A stretch of DNA of 44,577 bases from an uncultured Lachnospiraceae bacterium (GTDB lineage Bacteria; Bacillota; Clostridia; Lachnospirales; Lachnospiraceae). Below are positions 16,004 to 25,959 of the stretch, one piece after another. Both the position numbers and the translations under genes were made by a program. Under the pieces are notes generated by a model. The model was not told where the DNA came from and ran no database searches. It worked only from the letters and a program-made list of their open reading frames with translations. Every line of letters starts with the position of its first letter. The stretch's first letter is position 1. The DNA lies in assembly GCA_948688495.1 (NCBI GenBank), contig CAPQSW010000011.1:1-44577 (forward strand), written 5' to 3'.

Positions 16004-16885
16004 ATGGAACATAGATTGGTAAGAAAAGAAAAGGCAGGGAGAGCCCATGCACCGGTGATGCGTTCTATGCAGATTTTTGCAGGGGATTTTCCATATTTTT
16101 CTTATCCCCTGTTGGAGCAGACAGGAATCGTAAGTCATTGTTTTACTACCCGTCTTGGCGGTGTCAGCAAGGGCATATACCAAAGCCTGAATCTGAGCTT
16201 TAGCAGAGGGGATGACAGGCAGGCGGTAGAAGAAAATTTCCGCAGGGTATCTGAGGTGATGGGCTGTAAATATGAGGACTTTGTGCTGAGCGACCAGACG
16301 CACACGACAAATGTCAGGCGCGTGGGTAGAAAAGACGCCGGAAAGGGACTGTTAAAGGAACGCGGCTATTCTGATGTGGACGGTCTGATGACCGATGAAC
16401 CGGGGATTGTATTGTCTACATTTTATGCAGACTGTGTGCCTTTATATTTTGTAGATGTGAAAAATCGTGCGATTGCGTTATCTCATTCTGGATGGCGCGG
16501 GACTGTGGGAAGGATGGGGCTGGCAACCTTAGAGGCGATGCGCCGGGAGTTTGGCACGCGGCCGGAAAATGTTATCTGTGCCATTGGTCCTTCCATTTGT
16601 CAGGACTGCTATGAGATCAGCCAGGATGTGGCAGAAGAATTTGTACGGGAATTTCCTGGCCGCGAGCAGGAAATCCTAATTGCAAAGGAAGATGGGAAAT
16701 ACCAGCTTGATCTGTGGCGTACCAACGAGATTGTTCTGCTTCAGGCAGGAATAAAGCAGGAGCATTTGTCCGTAACGGATGTCTGCACCTGCTGTAATCC
16801 GAATCTATTGTTTTCCCATCGGGCAAGCCAGGGAAAACGCGGGAATCTTGGGGCGTTCCTAAGCCTGAAGGGAGATTTGGTTTAG
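16004..16885 (+). CDS. pgeF: YfiH/PgeF family (LACC1-like) purine nucleoside phosphorylase or peptidoglycan editing factor
   Basis: 293 residues from the ATG at 16004 (AAGGA ten bases upstream); an earlier in-frame ATG would overlap yraN. Zinc ligands and core motifs are intact: FTTRLGGVSKG, DQTHTTNV, FYADCVPLYF, ALSHSGWRGTVG and IGPSICQDCYE. Homologues act on adenosine and inosine, and the E. coli protein is reported to correct peptidoglycan precursors; older annotations call it polyphenol oxidase. The gene ends four bases into the convergent ABC-F gene, with no terminator between. Confidence 0.93.
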   Translation: MEHRLVRKEKAGRAHAPVMRSMQIFAGDFPYFSYPLLEQTGIVSHCFTTRLGGVSKGIYQSLNLSFSRGDDRQAVEENFRRVSEVMGCKYEDFVLSDQTHTTNVRRVGRKDAGKGLLKERGYSDVDGLMTDEPGIVLSTFYADCVPLYFVDVKNRAIALSHSGWRGTVGRMGLATLEAMRREFGTRPENVICAIGPSICQDCYEISQDVAEEFVREFPGREQEILIAKEDGKYQLDLWRTNEIVLLQAGIKQEHLSVTDVCTCCNPNLLFSHRASQGKRGNLGAFLSLKGDLV

Positions 16886-18522
16886 TCATCCTCCTCCTGT
16901 GCATTGCTGGTGGAGTATACATGTCTCTTTCTTGCCATCTCATCGCTTTCAAGATATTCATCGTATGTTGTCGTCTTATCAATCATCGAGCCGTTTGGCA
17001 GAAATTCAATGATACGGTTTGCCGTCGTCTGTACCACCTGATGGTCCCTGGAGGCAAATAGAATGACGCCGGGGAATTTTATCAGGCTGTTATTTAAGGC
17101 TGTGATGCTCTCCATGTCGAGATGGTCGGTGGGCTCATCCAGAATCAGGATATTAGAGCCTTCAATCATCATGCGGGAGAGCAGGACACGTACTTTTTCG
17201 CCGCCGGATAATACCCGCATCCGCTTAACCCCGTCTTCTCCGGCAAAAAGCATCCGGCCCAAGAAGCCTCGGACGTAGGTAGCATCTTTGATTTCGGAAA
17301 ACTGGGTCAGCCAGTCTGCAATCTGTAAATCTGAGTCAAAGATCTGTGTGTTATCCTTTGGAAAATAGGACTGGCTGGTTGTGACTCCCCATTTGTAGTT
17401 CCCTTCGTCCGGTTCCATCTCTCCGGCAAGAATCTGGAACAGCGTAGTCTTGGCAAGCTCACAGCTTCCCACAAATGCAATCTTGTCATCGTGTCCGACA
17501 ATGAAAGAAATATTGTCCAATACTTTTACTCCGTCAATCGTCTTGCTCAGATTTTCGACAGTCAGGACTTCATTTCCGATTTCACGGTTGGGACGGAAAT
17601 CAATATAGGGATATTTTCTGCTGGATGGTTTAATTTCGTCTAGCTGGATTTTCTCTAACGCACGTTTTCTGGAGGTCGCCTGCTTGGACTTTGAGGCATT
17701 GGCAGAAAAACGTGAAATAAACTCCTGCAGTTCTTTAATTTTTTCTTCTTTTTTCTTGTTCGCTTCCTTCATCTGTTTAATCAAAAGCTGGCTGGATTCA
17801 TACCAGAAGTCATAATTCCCGGCATAAAGCTGAATCTTTGCATAATCAATATCTGCCGTGTGGGTGCAGACTTTGTTCAGGAAATAGCGGTCATGGGAGA
17901 CTACGATAACCGTATTGTCAAAGTTGATCAGAAATTCTTCCAGCCAAGCTATGGCGTCCAGATCCAGATGGTTTGTAGGCTCGTCTAAGAGCAGGATATC
18001 CGGGTTGCCGAAAAGCGCCTGGGCAAGAAGTACTTTTACCTTCAAATCACCAGTCAGATCTTTCGTTACAGCGTAGTGGTAATCCGTTTCAATTCCCAGT
18101 CCGTTCAAAAGCTGAGCAGCGTCCGATTCAGCATTCCAACCGTCCATTTCGGCAAACTCAGCTTCCAGTTCGCTGGCGCGGATTCCGTCTTCATCAGAGA
18201 AATCTTCCTTCATATAGATGGCGTCTTTTTCTTTCATGATGTCATAGAGGCGCTGATTGCCCATGATAACAGTGTCAAGCACGGAAAACTCATCGTATTT
18301 GAAATGATCCTGCTGCAAGAAAGAGAGCCGTTGTCCGGGAGTGATGAAAACTTCTCCCTTCGTGGGTTCCAACTGTCCGTTCAGAATCTTTAAAAAGGTG
18401 GATTTTCCAGCACCGTTGGCGCCAATCAGCCCATAACAGTTTCCTTCTGTAAATTTAATATTTACATCTTCAAATAGGGCTTTTTTGCCGAGTCTGAGAG
18501 TTATGTTGTTTGCACTAATCAT
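16882..18522 (-). CDS. ABC-F family ATPase (YbiT/YkpA-like)
   Basis: 546 residues, two ATP-binding cassettes joined by a charged linker (KEANKKKEEKIKELQEF) and no membrane segment, as in ABC-F ribosome-associated ATPases. NBD1 has GANGAGKST at 34-42, the signature LTGDLKVKVLLAQAL, LLLDEPTNHLD and VSHDR. NBD2 has LSGGEKVRV and LILDEPTDHLD, but its Walker A reads GSCELAKTT, without the usual Gly-Lys, and its H-loop reads ASRDHQ where SHD is usual. Asymmetric cassettes are known in this branch. The family includes translation factors and antibiotic-resistance proteins; the linker and sequence favour the housekeeping YbiT-like group. AGAGG precedes the ATG on the minus strand. Confidence 0.9.
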   Translation of the reverse strand: MISANNITLRLGKKALFEDVNIKFTEGNCYGLIGANGAGKSTFLKILNGQLEPTKGEVFITPGQRLSFLQQDHFKYDEFSVLDTVIMGNQRLYDIMKEKDAIYMKEDFSDEDGIRASELEAEFAEMDGWNAESDAAQLLNGLGIETDYHYAVTKDLTGDLKVKVLLAQALFGNPDILLLDEPTNHLDLDAIAWLEEFLINFDNTVIVVSHDRYFLNKVCTHTADIDYAKIQLYAGNYDFWYESSQLLIKQMKEANKKKEEKIKELQEFISRFSANASKSKQATSRKRALEKIQLDEIKPSSRKYPYIDFRPNREIGNEVLTVENLSKTIDGVKVLDNISFIVGHDDKIAFVGSCELAKTTLFQILAGEMEPDEGNYKWGVTTSQSYFPKDNTQIFDSDLQIADWLTQFSEIKDATYVRGFLGRMLFAGEDGVKRMRVLSGGEKVRVLLSRMMIEGSNILILDEPTDHLDMESITALNNSLIKFPGVILFASRDHQVVQTTANRIIEFLPNGSMIDKTTTYDEYLESDEMARKRHVYSTSNAQEEDD

Positions 18523-18667
18523 TGTATAAACCTCTTTTTCTATAAATTTTCCGCTCCAGCCAGTGCCGCGAATGCTAAAGCACAGCAGGAATGCGGTAGT
18601 GTTTGCGGTTGTTTTGTTTTCCTAATTATACCAGATTAGAGGTTCTTGTCAAATTGTTAATAAATTA

Positions 18668-18696
18668 TTGAAAAGAATGGGAAATTTTGCTATTAT
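18668..18696 (+). promoter_or_regulatory. promoter of the GGDEF/EAL gene
   Basis: TTGAAA at 18668-18673 and TATTAT at 18691-18696, 17-base spacer. This shows that the TTG at 18668 is a -35 element and not a start codon. A leader of roughly 90 bases follows, with a small stem GCAGA...TCTGC shortly before the gene; I see no match to the c-di-GMP riboswitch cores I know. Confidence 0.7.
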
Positions 18697-18790
18697 AGTT
18701 ATAGTATATAGAACGGTTGTAAGCATAAGCCCGATGGCGTATCGAGCTAGAAAGCAGGCAGAGTCAAATCTGCAAAAATGGGGTTTTAAT

Positions 18791-21700
18791 ATGGATTTTC
18801 AAAGGATAGAAGAAAAGGAAAGCGTACCAAAAGAGCTGGGGGATGGCAGTGAACGGCTGAGCAGGATGATTCAAAAAATGCCCGCCGGATGCGCCGTGAT
18901 CCGGGGCGAGGAGCACTGGGAGCTGGTGAGAGGGAATGAGGAATTTTTCCGGCTGGTGGGGTATACCATGGAGGAGATTCAGGTATTACCGGATGATTTT
19001 GAAGACACAATTCACAGGGAAGACCGTGAGAAACTGCATAAGCTTATGAAGGAACTGTTATACACAGAAAAGATTGGGCAGTGTGAGATCCGCATCTGTG
19101 GCAAAGAGGGCGATATCCGTTGGGTTGCCCTGAATATCCGTATGTTTTATTATCAGGGGAGGACGCCGTATTTACTGGTGTCGTGCTGGGATATTGACAT
19201 GCGCAAGAAGATTGAGGAGGAATTGTATCTCCAGACAGAGCGCTATAAGCTTGTCGAAGAGATTAATCAGGAATTTCCGTTTGAATATGATGTAAGGAAT
19301 AAGACGATTTTTATTTCATCCTGTTCCAATATTATGATTGCTGACAGGAATGGAAAGGATTTTTTCGTGTCCATTAAGGCATTGGAGGAAATCTTATACC
19401 GTGAGGACTATGAATGCTTTTTTGGCATGATTGAGCGCGCCTCCAAGCAGGAGGAAAACGGCATGCTGGAGTACCGCGTGAACGTTGCCGATATTGGGCA
19501 GGAGCCGGAATACGCCTGGCATCGGACGATTTATAAGAGTGTGGCGGGAGAAGATGGCGAGATTCTCCGCATTTTGGGCAGGACAGAGGACGTCACCCGT
19601 GAACGCCGCATTCAGGATGAGATGGCGCTCAAGCTCAAGCAGGATGATTTGACGGGATTGCTCAATAAGTCCACCACGAAGTCTGAGGTTGAGGCGTATC
19701 TGAAGAAAAATGTCCGCGGTACACATGCGCTTATGCTGATTGATGTGGACAACTTTAAGGGTATCAATGATTCCCTGGGGCATATGTTTGGGGACAGCGT
19801 GTTAATCAGCGTTGCAAAGAAAATCCAGGATTTGTTCCGCGCTACGGATATTGTTGGCAGAATTGGCGGAGATGAATTTATGGTGTTTATGAAACATACG
19901 GATTTTTATCAGGCCAAAATGAAAGCTGAGAGTATTTGCAGGAATGTTAAACAGACGTATCATGATGGAAACCAGGGGGAGATTACGGTAAGCTGCAGTG
20001 TCGGTGTGGCGCTTATCGGTTCCATCAAAGAAAGCTACAGTTCCCTGTTTGCAAAGGCTGATATGGCGATGTATCAGGCGAAAGAAGGCGGCAAGGATCA
20101 GTATAAGATTGCCGAGGCGACAGATCCTTTGTGGAAAATCCGCAAGGCTGCCAGAATTGAGCCGCGTATTGACCAGTATAAGGCGGGGAAGATTCAGGAT
20201 ATGGACTTTCTCTCAGAGGCATTTACGCTTTTGTCCCATGCCAAAGATGTAAATGATTCCTTAAATATTTTGATGGAGCGCATCGGGCGCCAGTACGATT
20301 TGGGAATTGTTTCGGTGTTGGAATGTGATCCAGAGAGGAAAGAGCTTATCCAGACCAACTGTTGGACAAGGGAGAACGGCGTTATCTATGAACCGCAGTT
20401 TGTTGATGATAATTATGAGGACTGGGACGGTTTTATGAGCGGTTTTGACGAATGGGGACTTTCATTTATCAATGACTGCTGGGATGGCGAAGAAGTGACG
20501 GAGAAGGACAAGGCTGTATTTCGCGAGCGGCAGATGCGCGCGATAGTAAATTGCCGTTTTTCCTATTTTGAACTTGGCGAGGGATATATCAGTTTCTGTG
20601 ATACTGAGAAACCAAGGGTCTGGAGTAATTTCGAGAAAGAGACGTTTCTGGAGTTGACGCGAATGCTTTCGGTATTTGTCGCGCTGCGCGTACAGCGTGA
20701 GGAAGATCAGAGAAAAATCCGTCATTTAAAACGGCGTGATATGCTGACGGGTCTTTATATTGAAGAAGCATTTAAGGGCAATGTCAAAGAGAAGTTAAGT
20801 AACGGGGATAAAAATCTGCAGTATGCGATCGTGTATACGGATATCAATGACTTTTCCTATATTAATGAAAATTTTGGCCATGAGGCAGGAAATGAAATTC
20901 TCAAGAAGTTTGCCAAGCGGATACGAAGCGGCAATAATAAGATTTCCTGCAGGCTTTATTCTGACTTATTTGTTACCCTAATCTGGGGGAAGGATAAGGA
21001 GGAAATTTTAGCAATTGTCTCAAGGGCAAGCATAGAATTTTCCAGTCAGCAGAGGGAAATGTATACTTCTTGTAATCTTCGGCTGTCAACGGGCCTGTAT
21101 TTTATTGAGGATATGGGTGAGAATTTGGATACTGCCATTGAGAATGCGAATATTGCCAGAAAAAGTATTAAGGGCAGTACGGAATACTGCAGGGTATATG
21201 AACCAAGGATGCGCAGCCAGCGCGAACTGGAGAAACAGATTTTATCTGAATTTCAAAGCGATTTGGCAGAGAACAGATTCCAGGTATATATCCAGCCCAA
21301 GTTCCTCTTAGACCAGATGGAGATTTCCGGTGGAGAGGCGTTAGTGCGTCTGAAAAAACGGGATGGTAAACTAGAAGCCCCGGGTGTGTTTATTCCTATT
21401 TTGGAGAAGTCTGGTTATATTGTGGAACTGGATTTCTATATGTATGAACAGATTTTAATTTACATGAAGCGCTGGAAGGACGAGGGAATGCGGCTCCCTA
21501 TCATTTCCGTGAATTTCTCCAGATGCCATTTTGAGAAGAATGGAATTTTTAAGCGGATTATGGAGTTGACGGAAAAATATGGCGTGGAACATGGATTTAT
21601 CGAGATTGAGATTACGGAGAGCCTCTTTGTTCTGGGGTATGATATGGTTAAGGCAGAGGTTCAGCAGCTCCGTGCATCGGGCTTTCGGGTAGCCATTGAT

Positions 21701-22003
21701 GATTTTGGGACAGGTTATTCTTCACTGGGCATGCTTCTTGACATACCGGCAGATATTGTGAAGATTGACCGAAGCTTCCTATTGCGGGAGAACCGTGAGA
21801 ATGAGGAGGAATTTCTGCGTAATATGGGATGTCTGATAAGGAGTGTCAAGGAGGAAGTGATTTTTGAGGGCATTGAGACGGAGGAACAGAGGGAGTTCCT
21901 TGTAAGATGCGGGTTCCGTTATGGACAGGGATTTTTGTTTGACCGTCCGCTTCCGGTGGAAGTATTTCAGGAAAAATATATGAAAATGATAGAAAACAAT
22001 TGA
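18791..22003 (+). CDS. hybrid c-di-GMP enzyme: PAS - GGDEF - GAF-like - degenerate GGDEF - EAL
   Basis: About 1,070 residues from the ATG at 18791, the first plausible start after the promoter (a modest GGGG site seven bases before). No membrane helix, so cytoplasmic. Order: PAS-like domains in the first ~280 residues (VRGNEEFFRLVGYTMEEI, REDREKLHKL); GGDEF 1 with DDLTGLLNK, IDVDNFKGIND and GRIGGDEFM intact; a GAF-like stretch; GGDEF 2 with DMLTGLY but RLYSDLF in place of GGDEF, thus probably inactive; EAL with GGEALVRLK, EIEITES, IDDFGTGYSS, VKIDRSF and FEGIETEEQ intact. It should make and/or degrade c-di-GMP, with direction set by its sensors. It stands alone on its own promoter. Confidence 0.93.
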   Translation: MDFQRIEEKESVPKELGDGSERLSRMIQKMPAGCAVIRGEEHWELVRGNEEFFRLVGYTMEEIQVLPDDFEDTIHREDREKLHKLMKELLYTEKIGQCEIRICGKEGDIRWVALNIRMFYYQGRTPYLLVSCWDIDMRKKIEEELYLQTERYKLVEEINQEFPFEYDVRNKTIFISSCSNIMIADRNGKDFFVSIKALEEILYREDYECFFGMIERASKQEENGMLEYRVNVADIGQEPEYAWHRTIYKSVAGEDGEILRILGRTEDVTRERRIQDEMALKLKQDDLTGLLNKSTTKSEVEAYLKKNVRGTHALMLIDVDNFKGINDSLGHMFGDSVLISVAKKIQDLFRATDIVGRIGGDEFMVFMKHTDFYQAKMKAESICRNVKQTYHDGNQGEITVSCSVGVALIGSIKESYSSLFAKADMAMYQAKEGGKDQYKIAEATDPLWKIRKAARIEPRIDQYKAGKIQDMDFLSEAFTLLSHAKDVNDSLNILMERIGRQYDLGIVSVLECDPERKELIQTNCWTRENGVIYEPQFVDDNYEDWDGFMSGFDEWGLSFINDCWDGEEVTEKDKAVFRERQMRAIVNCRFSYFELGEGYISFCDTEKPRVWSNFEKETFLELTRMLSVFVALRVQREEDQRKIRHLKRRDMLTGLYIEEAFKGNVKEKLSNGDKNLQYAIVYTDINDFSYINENFGHEAGNEILKKFAKRIRSGNNKISCRLYSDLFVTLIWGKDKEEILAIVSRASIEFSSQQREMYTSCNLRLSTGLYFIEDMGENLDTAIENANIARKSIKGSTEYCRVYEPRMRSQRELEKQILSEFQSDLAENRFQVYIQPKFLLDQMEISGGEALVRLKKRDGKLEAPGVFIPILEKSGYIVELDFYMYEQILIYMKRWKDEGMRLPIISVNFSRCHFEKNGIFKRIMELTEKYGVEHGFIEIEITESLFVLGYDMVKAEVQQLRASGFRVAIDDFGTGYSSLGMLLDIPADIVKIDRSFLLRENRENEEEFLRNMGCLIRSVKEEVIFEGIETEEQREFLVRCGFRYGQGFLFDRPLPVEVFQEKYMKMIENN

Positions 22004-22064
22004 TTTATAGGGAAATTGCCGTAGAAATATTTCAAGAAAAATACAGGAAATCCCATGAAAAGTA

Positions 22065-22093
22065 TTGATTTTTTAGACGAGAATCATTATAGT
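22065..22093 (+). promoter_or_regulatory. promoter of nifJ
   Basis: TTGATT at 22065-22070, 17-base spacer, TATAGT at 22088-22093. The leader is about 75 bases and ends in the strong AGGAGGAAG site. Confidence 0.75.
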
Positions 22094-22173
22094 ATAAAAG
22101 AAGGAAAAATCTGCATATCCGTTTTCAGTTTCCGGAGGCGGAATGCTTAATTTTAAGTAGGAGGAAGAATGTA

Positions 22174-25100
22174 ATGAAAAGATCTATGAAAACAATGGAT
22201 GGAAATCATGCAGCAGCACATGCGTCGTATGCGTTTACTGATGTTGCAGCCATCTACCCGATCACACCATCATCTGTTATGGCGGAAGCGACAGATGAAT
22301 GGGCAACTCAGGGAAGAAAGAACATTTTTGGAGAGACTGTTCAGGTTACTGAGATGCAGTCTGAGGCAGGTGCAGCAGGTACGGTGCATGGCTCATTGGC
22401 AGCAGGCGCTTTGACTACCACTTACACTGCATCTCAGGGATTGTTACTGATGATCCCGAATCTTTACAAGATTGCCGGTGAGGGACTTCCGGGCGTATTT
22501 AACGTATCTGCACGTTGCGTAGCAACTCATGCGCTGAATATTTTTGGAGATCATTCCGATGTATACGCATGTCGTCAGACGGGTGCTGCTATGCTCTGCG
22601 AGTCTTCTGTACAGGAAGTTATGGATCTGACTCCGGTAGCACACTGCGCAGCTTTGGAAGGACATCTTCCTTTCATCAATTTCTTTGATGGATTCCGTAC
22701 CTCCCATGAGATTCAGAAGATTGAGACATGGGATTATGAAGATCTCAAAGATATGGTAAGCATGGATGCGATCAACGACTTCCGTAAGAATGCTTTGAAT
22801 CCGAATCATCCGCGTCAGGATGGTTCTGCACAGAACCCGGATATCTTCTTCCAGAGCAGAGAGTCATGCAACTCCACGTATGATGCATTGCCGGCAATTG
22901 TTCAGAAATACATGGACAAGGTTAATGAGAAGCTCGGAACAGATTACAAGCTCTTTAACTATTATGGTGCAGCAGACGCAGAGAAGGTTATCGTTGCTAT
23001 GGGTTCCGTTTGTGATACCATTGACGAGACCATCGATTATCTGATGGAGAGAGGCGAGAAAGTCGGCGTTGTCAAAGTTCGTCTTTACCGTCCGTTTGCA
23101 AAAGAGGCTTTCGTAGCTGCTATTCCTGAGACTGCAAAACTGATTGCTGTTTTAGACAGAACAAAAGAGCCTGGTTCTCTTGGTGAGCCGCTGTATCTTG
23201 ACGTTGTTGCAGCATTAAAGGGAACAAAATTTGAATCCGTACAGATCACAAGCGGACGTTATGGTCTTGGTTCTAAGGATACGACTCCTGGACAGATTAT
23301 CGCCGTTTACAACAATACAGAAAAAGAGAAATTTACGATTGGTATTATTGATGATGTTACCAACCTTTCTCTTGAAATCAAGGAAGACCCGGTTACCACA
23401 CCAGAGGGGACAATCAACTGTAAGTTCTGGGGTCTTGGTGCAGACGGTACCGTTGGAGCAAACAAGAACTCCATTAAGATTATCGGAGACAACACAGACA
23501 TGTATGCACAGGCATATTTTGACTATGACTCCAAGAAGTCCGGCGGTGTTACCATGTCCCACCTGCGTTTTGGTAAGAAGGCAATCAAGTCTACCTACCT
23601 GATTAAGCAGGCGAACTTTGTAGCATGCCACAATCCGTCTTATGTGCGCAAGTACAATATGGCTCAGGAATTGGTTCCAGGCGGAACATTCCTTCTGAAC
23701 TGCTCCTGGTCACCAGAAGAGTTAGAGACACATTTACCTGGACAGGTTAAGAGATATATCGCAGAGAATGATATTAAGTTCTATACCATTGATGGTATCA
23801 AGATTGGTAAGGAAATCGGACTTGGCGGACGTATCAATACAGTACTTCAGTCTGCATTCTTCAAATTGGCTGAGATCATTCCAGAGGAGAGAGCCATCGA
23901 GCTGATGAAAGCGGCTGCTAAGGCAACCTATGGCAAGAAGGGCGATAAGATTGTACAGATGAACTATGATGCAATCGATGCCGGAGCTAAGGGCGTGGTT
24001 AAGATTGACGTACCGGCAAACTGGAAAGATGCGCAAGACGAGAGCTTTGCAAAGGTTGCAACGGGAGACCGTCAGGATGTGGTAGATTTTGTAAACAATA
24101 TTCAGATTCCGGTTAATGCTCAGGAAGGTAACAACATTCCGGTATCTGTTGTAAAGGCATATGAGCATGGCCAGACACCTTCCGGTTCTGCTGCATATGA
24201 GAAACGCGGCATTGCAGTTGACGTTCCGGTATGGAATCCTGAGAACTGTATTCAGTGTAATATCTGTTCCTATGTCTGCCCGCATGCAGTTATTCGTCCG
24301 GTAGCATTGACAGAGGATGAAGCAGCAAAGGCTCCGGAAGGAATGCAGACACTGCCGATGACCGGTATGCCGAATTACAAGTTCAGCATGACAATTTCAG
24401 CACTTGACTGTACTGGATGCGGTTCCTGTGCAAATGTATGTCCTGGCAAGAAGGGTGAGAAAGCTCTTACCATGCAGAACTGTGAGGCAAATGTTGGAGA
24501 GCAGGCATACTTTGATTATGGCCTGACCGTTGAAAAGAAGATTGACGTTGTAGAGAAATTCAAAGAGACAACCGTTAAGGGATCTCAGTTCAAGCAGCCG
24601 TTACTTGAGTTCTCTGGAGCTTGCGGCGGATGTGGAGAGACACCTTACGCTAAGTTAATTACACAGTTGTTCGGTGACAGAATGTATATTGCAAATGCAA
24701 CCGGATGTTCCTCTATCTGGGGTAACTCCTCACCTTCTACACCGTACACCGTAAATGAAAGAGGACAGGGTCCTGCATGGTCCAACTCCTTATTCGAGGA
24801 TGCTGCTGAGTTTGGTTATGGTATGTTATTGGCTCAGAAAGCAATCCGCGGCAAATTAAAAGGCAAAGTAGAAGCTCTTGTAGCAGACGGCAAGAATGCT
24901 GATGTTGCAGCAGCAGGAAAAGAGTGGTTAGACACATACGGTGTTGGCGCGCTCAATGGAACAGCAACTGACAAACTGGTTGCAGCTCTGGAAGCATGTG
25001 GATGTGACGCATCCAAGGAAATCCTTGCTGAGAAAGACTTCCTCGCTAAGAAGTCCCAGTGGATCTTCGGTGGTGACGGATGGGCATATGATATCGGATT

Positions 25101-25710
25101 CGGTGGTGTTGACCATGTTCTGGCAAGTGGACAGGATATCAACGTTATGGTATTCGATACCGAGGTATATTCCAATACCGGCGGACAGTCCTCCAAAGCT
25201 ACACCTGTTGGAGCAATTGCACAGTTCGCAGCAGGCGGTAAAGAAGTTAAGAAGAAAGACCTGGCATCTATCGCAATGAGCTATGGTTATGTATATGTGG
25301 CACAGATTGCTATGGGCGCTGACTATAATCAGTGTATCAAGGCAATTGCAGAGGCAGAGGCTTATCCGGGACCGTCCCTGATTATCGCTTATGCTCCATG
25401 TATCAACCATGGTATCAAGGTTGGTATGAGCAAGGCTCAGACTGAGGAGAAGAACGCAGTGGAGACAGGTTACTGGCATACCTTCCGTTTCAATCCGCAG
25501 TTGAAGAAAGAAGGCAAGGCAGCATTCTTCTTAGACAGCAAGGCTCCGACTGGAGATTACAAGGCATTCTTAAACGGAGAAGTACGTTACAATGCGCTTG
25601 CAAGATTTAATCCAGAAAGGGCAGAAGAACTGTTCACAGAGTCTGAGAAGTTTGCAAAAGAGCGTTATGAATATCTGAATAAGTTAATCACTCTGTATGG
25701 AGAGAACTAA
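22174..25710 (+). CDS. nifJ: pyruvate:ferredoxin (flavodoxin) oxidoreductase
   Basis: 1,178 residues, the usual size of the homodimeric single-chain enzyme that converts pyruvate and CoA to acetyl-CoA, CO2 and reduced ferredoxin, the central step of clostridial fermentation. Domain I (AIYPITPSSVMAE, TVTEMQSEAGAAG-like) binds pyruvate and TPP; two 4Fe-4S motifs lie at about 692-702 (CIQCNICSYVCP) and 745-757 (CTGCGSCANVCPG); the third cluster and TPP site start at about 817 (CGGCGETPYAK, GCSSIWG, GDGWAYDIGFGG, NTGGQ). AGGAGG lies ten bases before the ATG. Codon use is strongly biased, as expected for a highly expressed gene. Confidence 0.98.
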   Translation: MKRSMKTMDGNHAAAHASYAFTDVAAIYPITPSSVMAEATDEWATQGRKNIFGETVQVTEMQSEAGAAGTVHGSLAAGALTTTYTASQGLLLMIPNLYKIAGEGLPGVFNVSARCVATHALNIFGDHSDVYACRQTGAAMLCESSVQEVMDLTPVAHCAALEGHLPFINFFDGFRTSHEIQKIETWDYEDLKDMVSMDAINDFRKNALNPNHPRQDGSAQNPDIFFQSRESCNSTYDALPAIVQKYMDKVNEKLGTDYKLFNYYGAADAEKVIVAMGSVCDTIDETIDYLMERGEKVGVVKVRLYRPFAKEAFVAAIPETAKLIAVLDRTKEPGSLGEPLYLDVVAALKGTKFESVQITSGRYGLGSKDTTPGQIIAVYNNTEKEKFTIGIIDDVTNLSLEIKEDPVTTPEGTINCKFWGLGADGTVGANKNSIKIIGDNTDMYAQAYFDYDSKKSGGVTMSHLRFGKKAIKSTYLIKQANFVACHNPSYVRKYNMAQELVPGGTFLLNCSWSPEELETHLPGQVKRYIAENDIKFYTIDGIKIGKEIGLGGRINTVLQSAFFKLAEIIPEERAIELMKAAAKATYGKKGDKIVQMNYDAIDAGAKGVVKIDVPANWKDAQDESFAKVATGDRQDVVDFVNNIQIPVNAQEGNNIPVSVVKAYEHGQTPSGSAAYEKRGIAVDVPVWNPENCIQCNICSYVCPHAVIRPVALTEDEAAKAPEGMQTLPMTGMPNYKFSMTISALDCTGCGSCANVCPGKKGEKALTMQNCEANVGEQAYFDYGLTVEKKIDVVEKFKETTVKGSQFKQPLLEFSGACGGCGETPYAKLITQLFGDRMYIANATGCSSIWGNSSPSTPYTVNERGQGPAWSNSLFEDAAEFGYGMLLAQKAIRGKLKGKVEALVADGKNADVAAAGKEWLDTYGVGALNGTATDKLVAALEACGCDASKEILAEKDFLAKKSQWIFGGDGWAYDIGFGGVDHVLASGQDINVMVFDTEVYSNTGGQSSKATPVGAIAQFAAGGKEVKKKDLASIAMSYGYVYVAQIAMGADYNQCIKAIAEAEAYPGPSLIIAYAPCINHGIKVGMSKAQTEEKNAVETGYWHTFRFNPQLKKEGKAAFFLDSKAPTGDYKAFLNGEVRYNALARFNPERAEELFTESEKFAKERYEYLNKLITLYGEN

Positions 25711-25740
25711 GAACTTCATAGGAAGTGAGAAATAATAAGG

Positions 25741-25781
25741 AAGAGCATTCCTGGAATTGAGAAATCCTGGGAATGCTCTTT
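25741..25781 (+). terminator. terminator after nifJ
   Basis: AAGAGCATTCC (25741-25751) and GGAATGCTCTT (25770-25780) are perfectly complementary, with inner C/G pairs and an 18-base loop, followed by only a short T run (TTTCGC). Confidence 0.75.
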
Positions 25782-25915
25782 CGCATAATTTCAAAAAGGA
25801 AGGGGGCGCCAGACTGGATCATAGATATTCTGATTCTGTAAAAGCAGGGATTTATGAAGACCTAACGATTGATTTTTCCAAAATGGATATGGAATAAACT
25901 GGTAAAAATAATATG

Positions 25916-25954
25916 AGCTGCTGTTCTACACCGTTAAGGTGTGGGACAGCAGCT
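25916..25954. terminator. bidirectional hairpin between nifJ and the XRE regulator
   Basis: AGCTGCTGT (25916-25924) pairs with ACAGCAGCT (25946-25954), with an inner ACACC/GGTGT stem around GTTA. T-rich sequence follows on both strands. It lies just beyond the stop of the minus-strand regulator and probably ends that transcript. Confidence 0.65.
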
Positions 25955-25959
25955 TGTTC

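Noticed and set aside
18697..18790. Riboswitch in the leader of the GGDEF/EAL gene
   Set aside because: A small stem is visible, but none of the core motifs of the c-di-GMP or other riboswitches I know can be recognised.
25814..25897. A 27-codon frame after AAGGAAGGGG between nifJ and the XRE gene
   Set aside because: Only a CTG is available as start and the product resembles nothing known.
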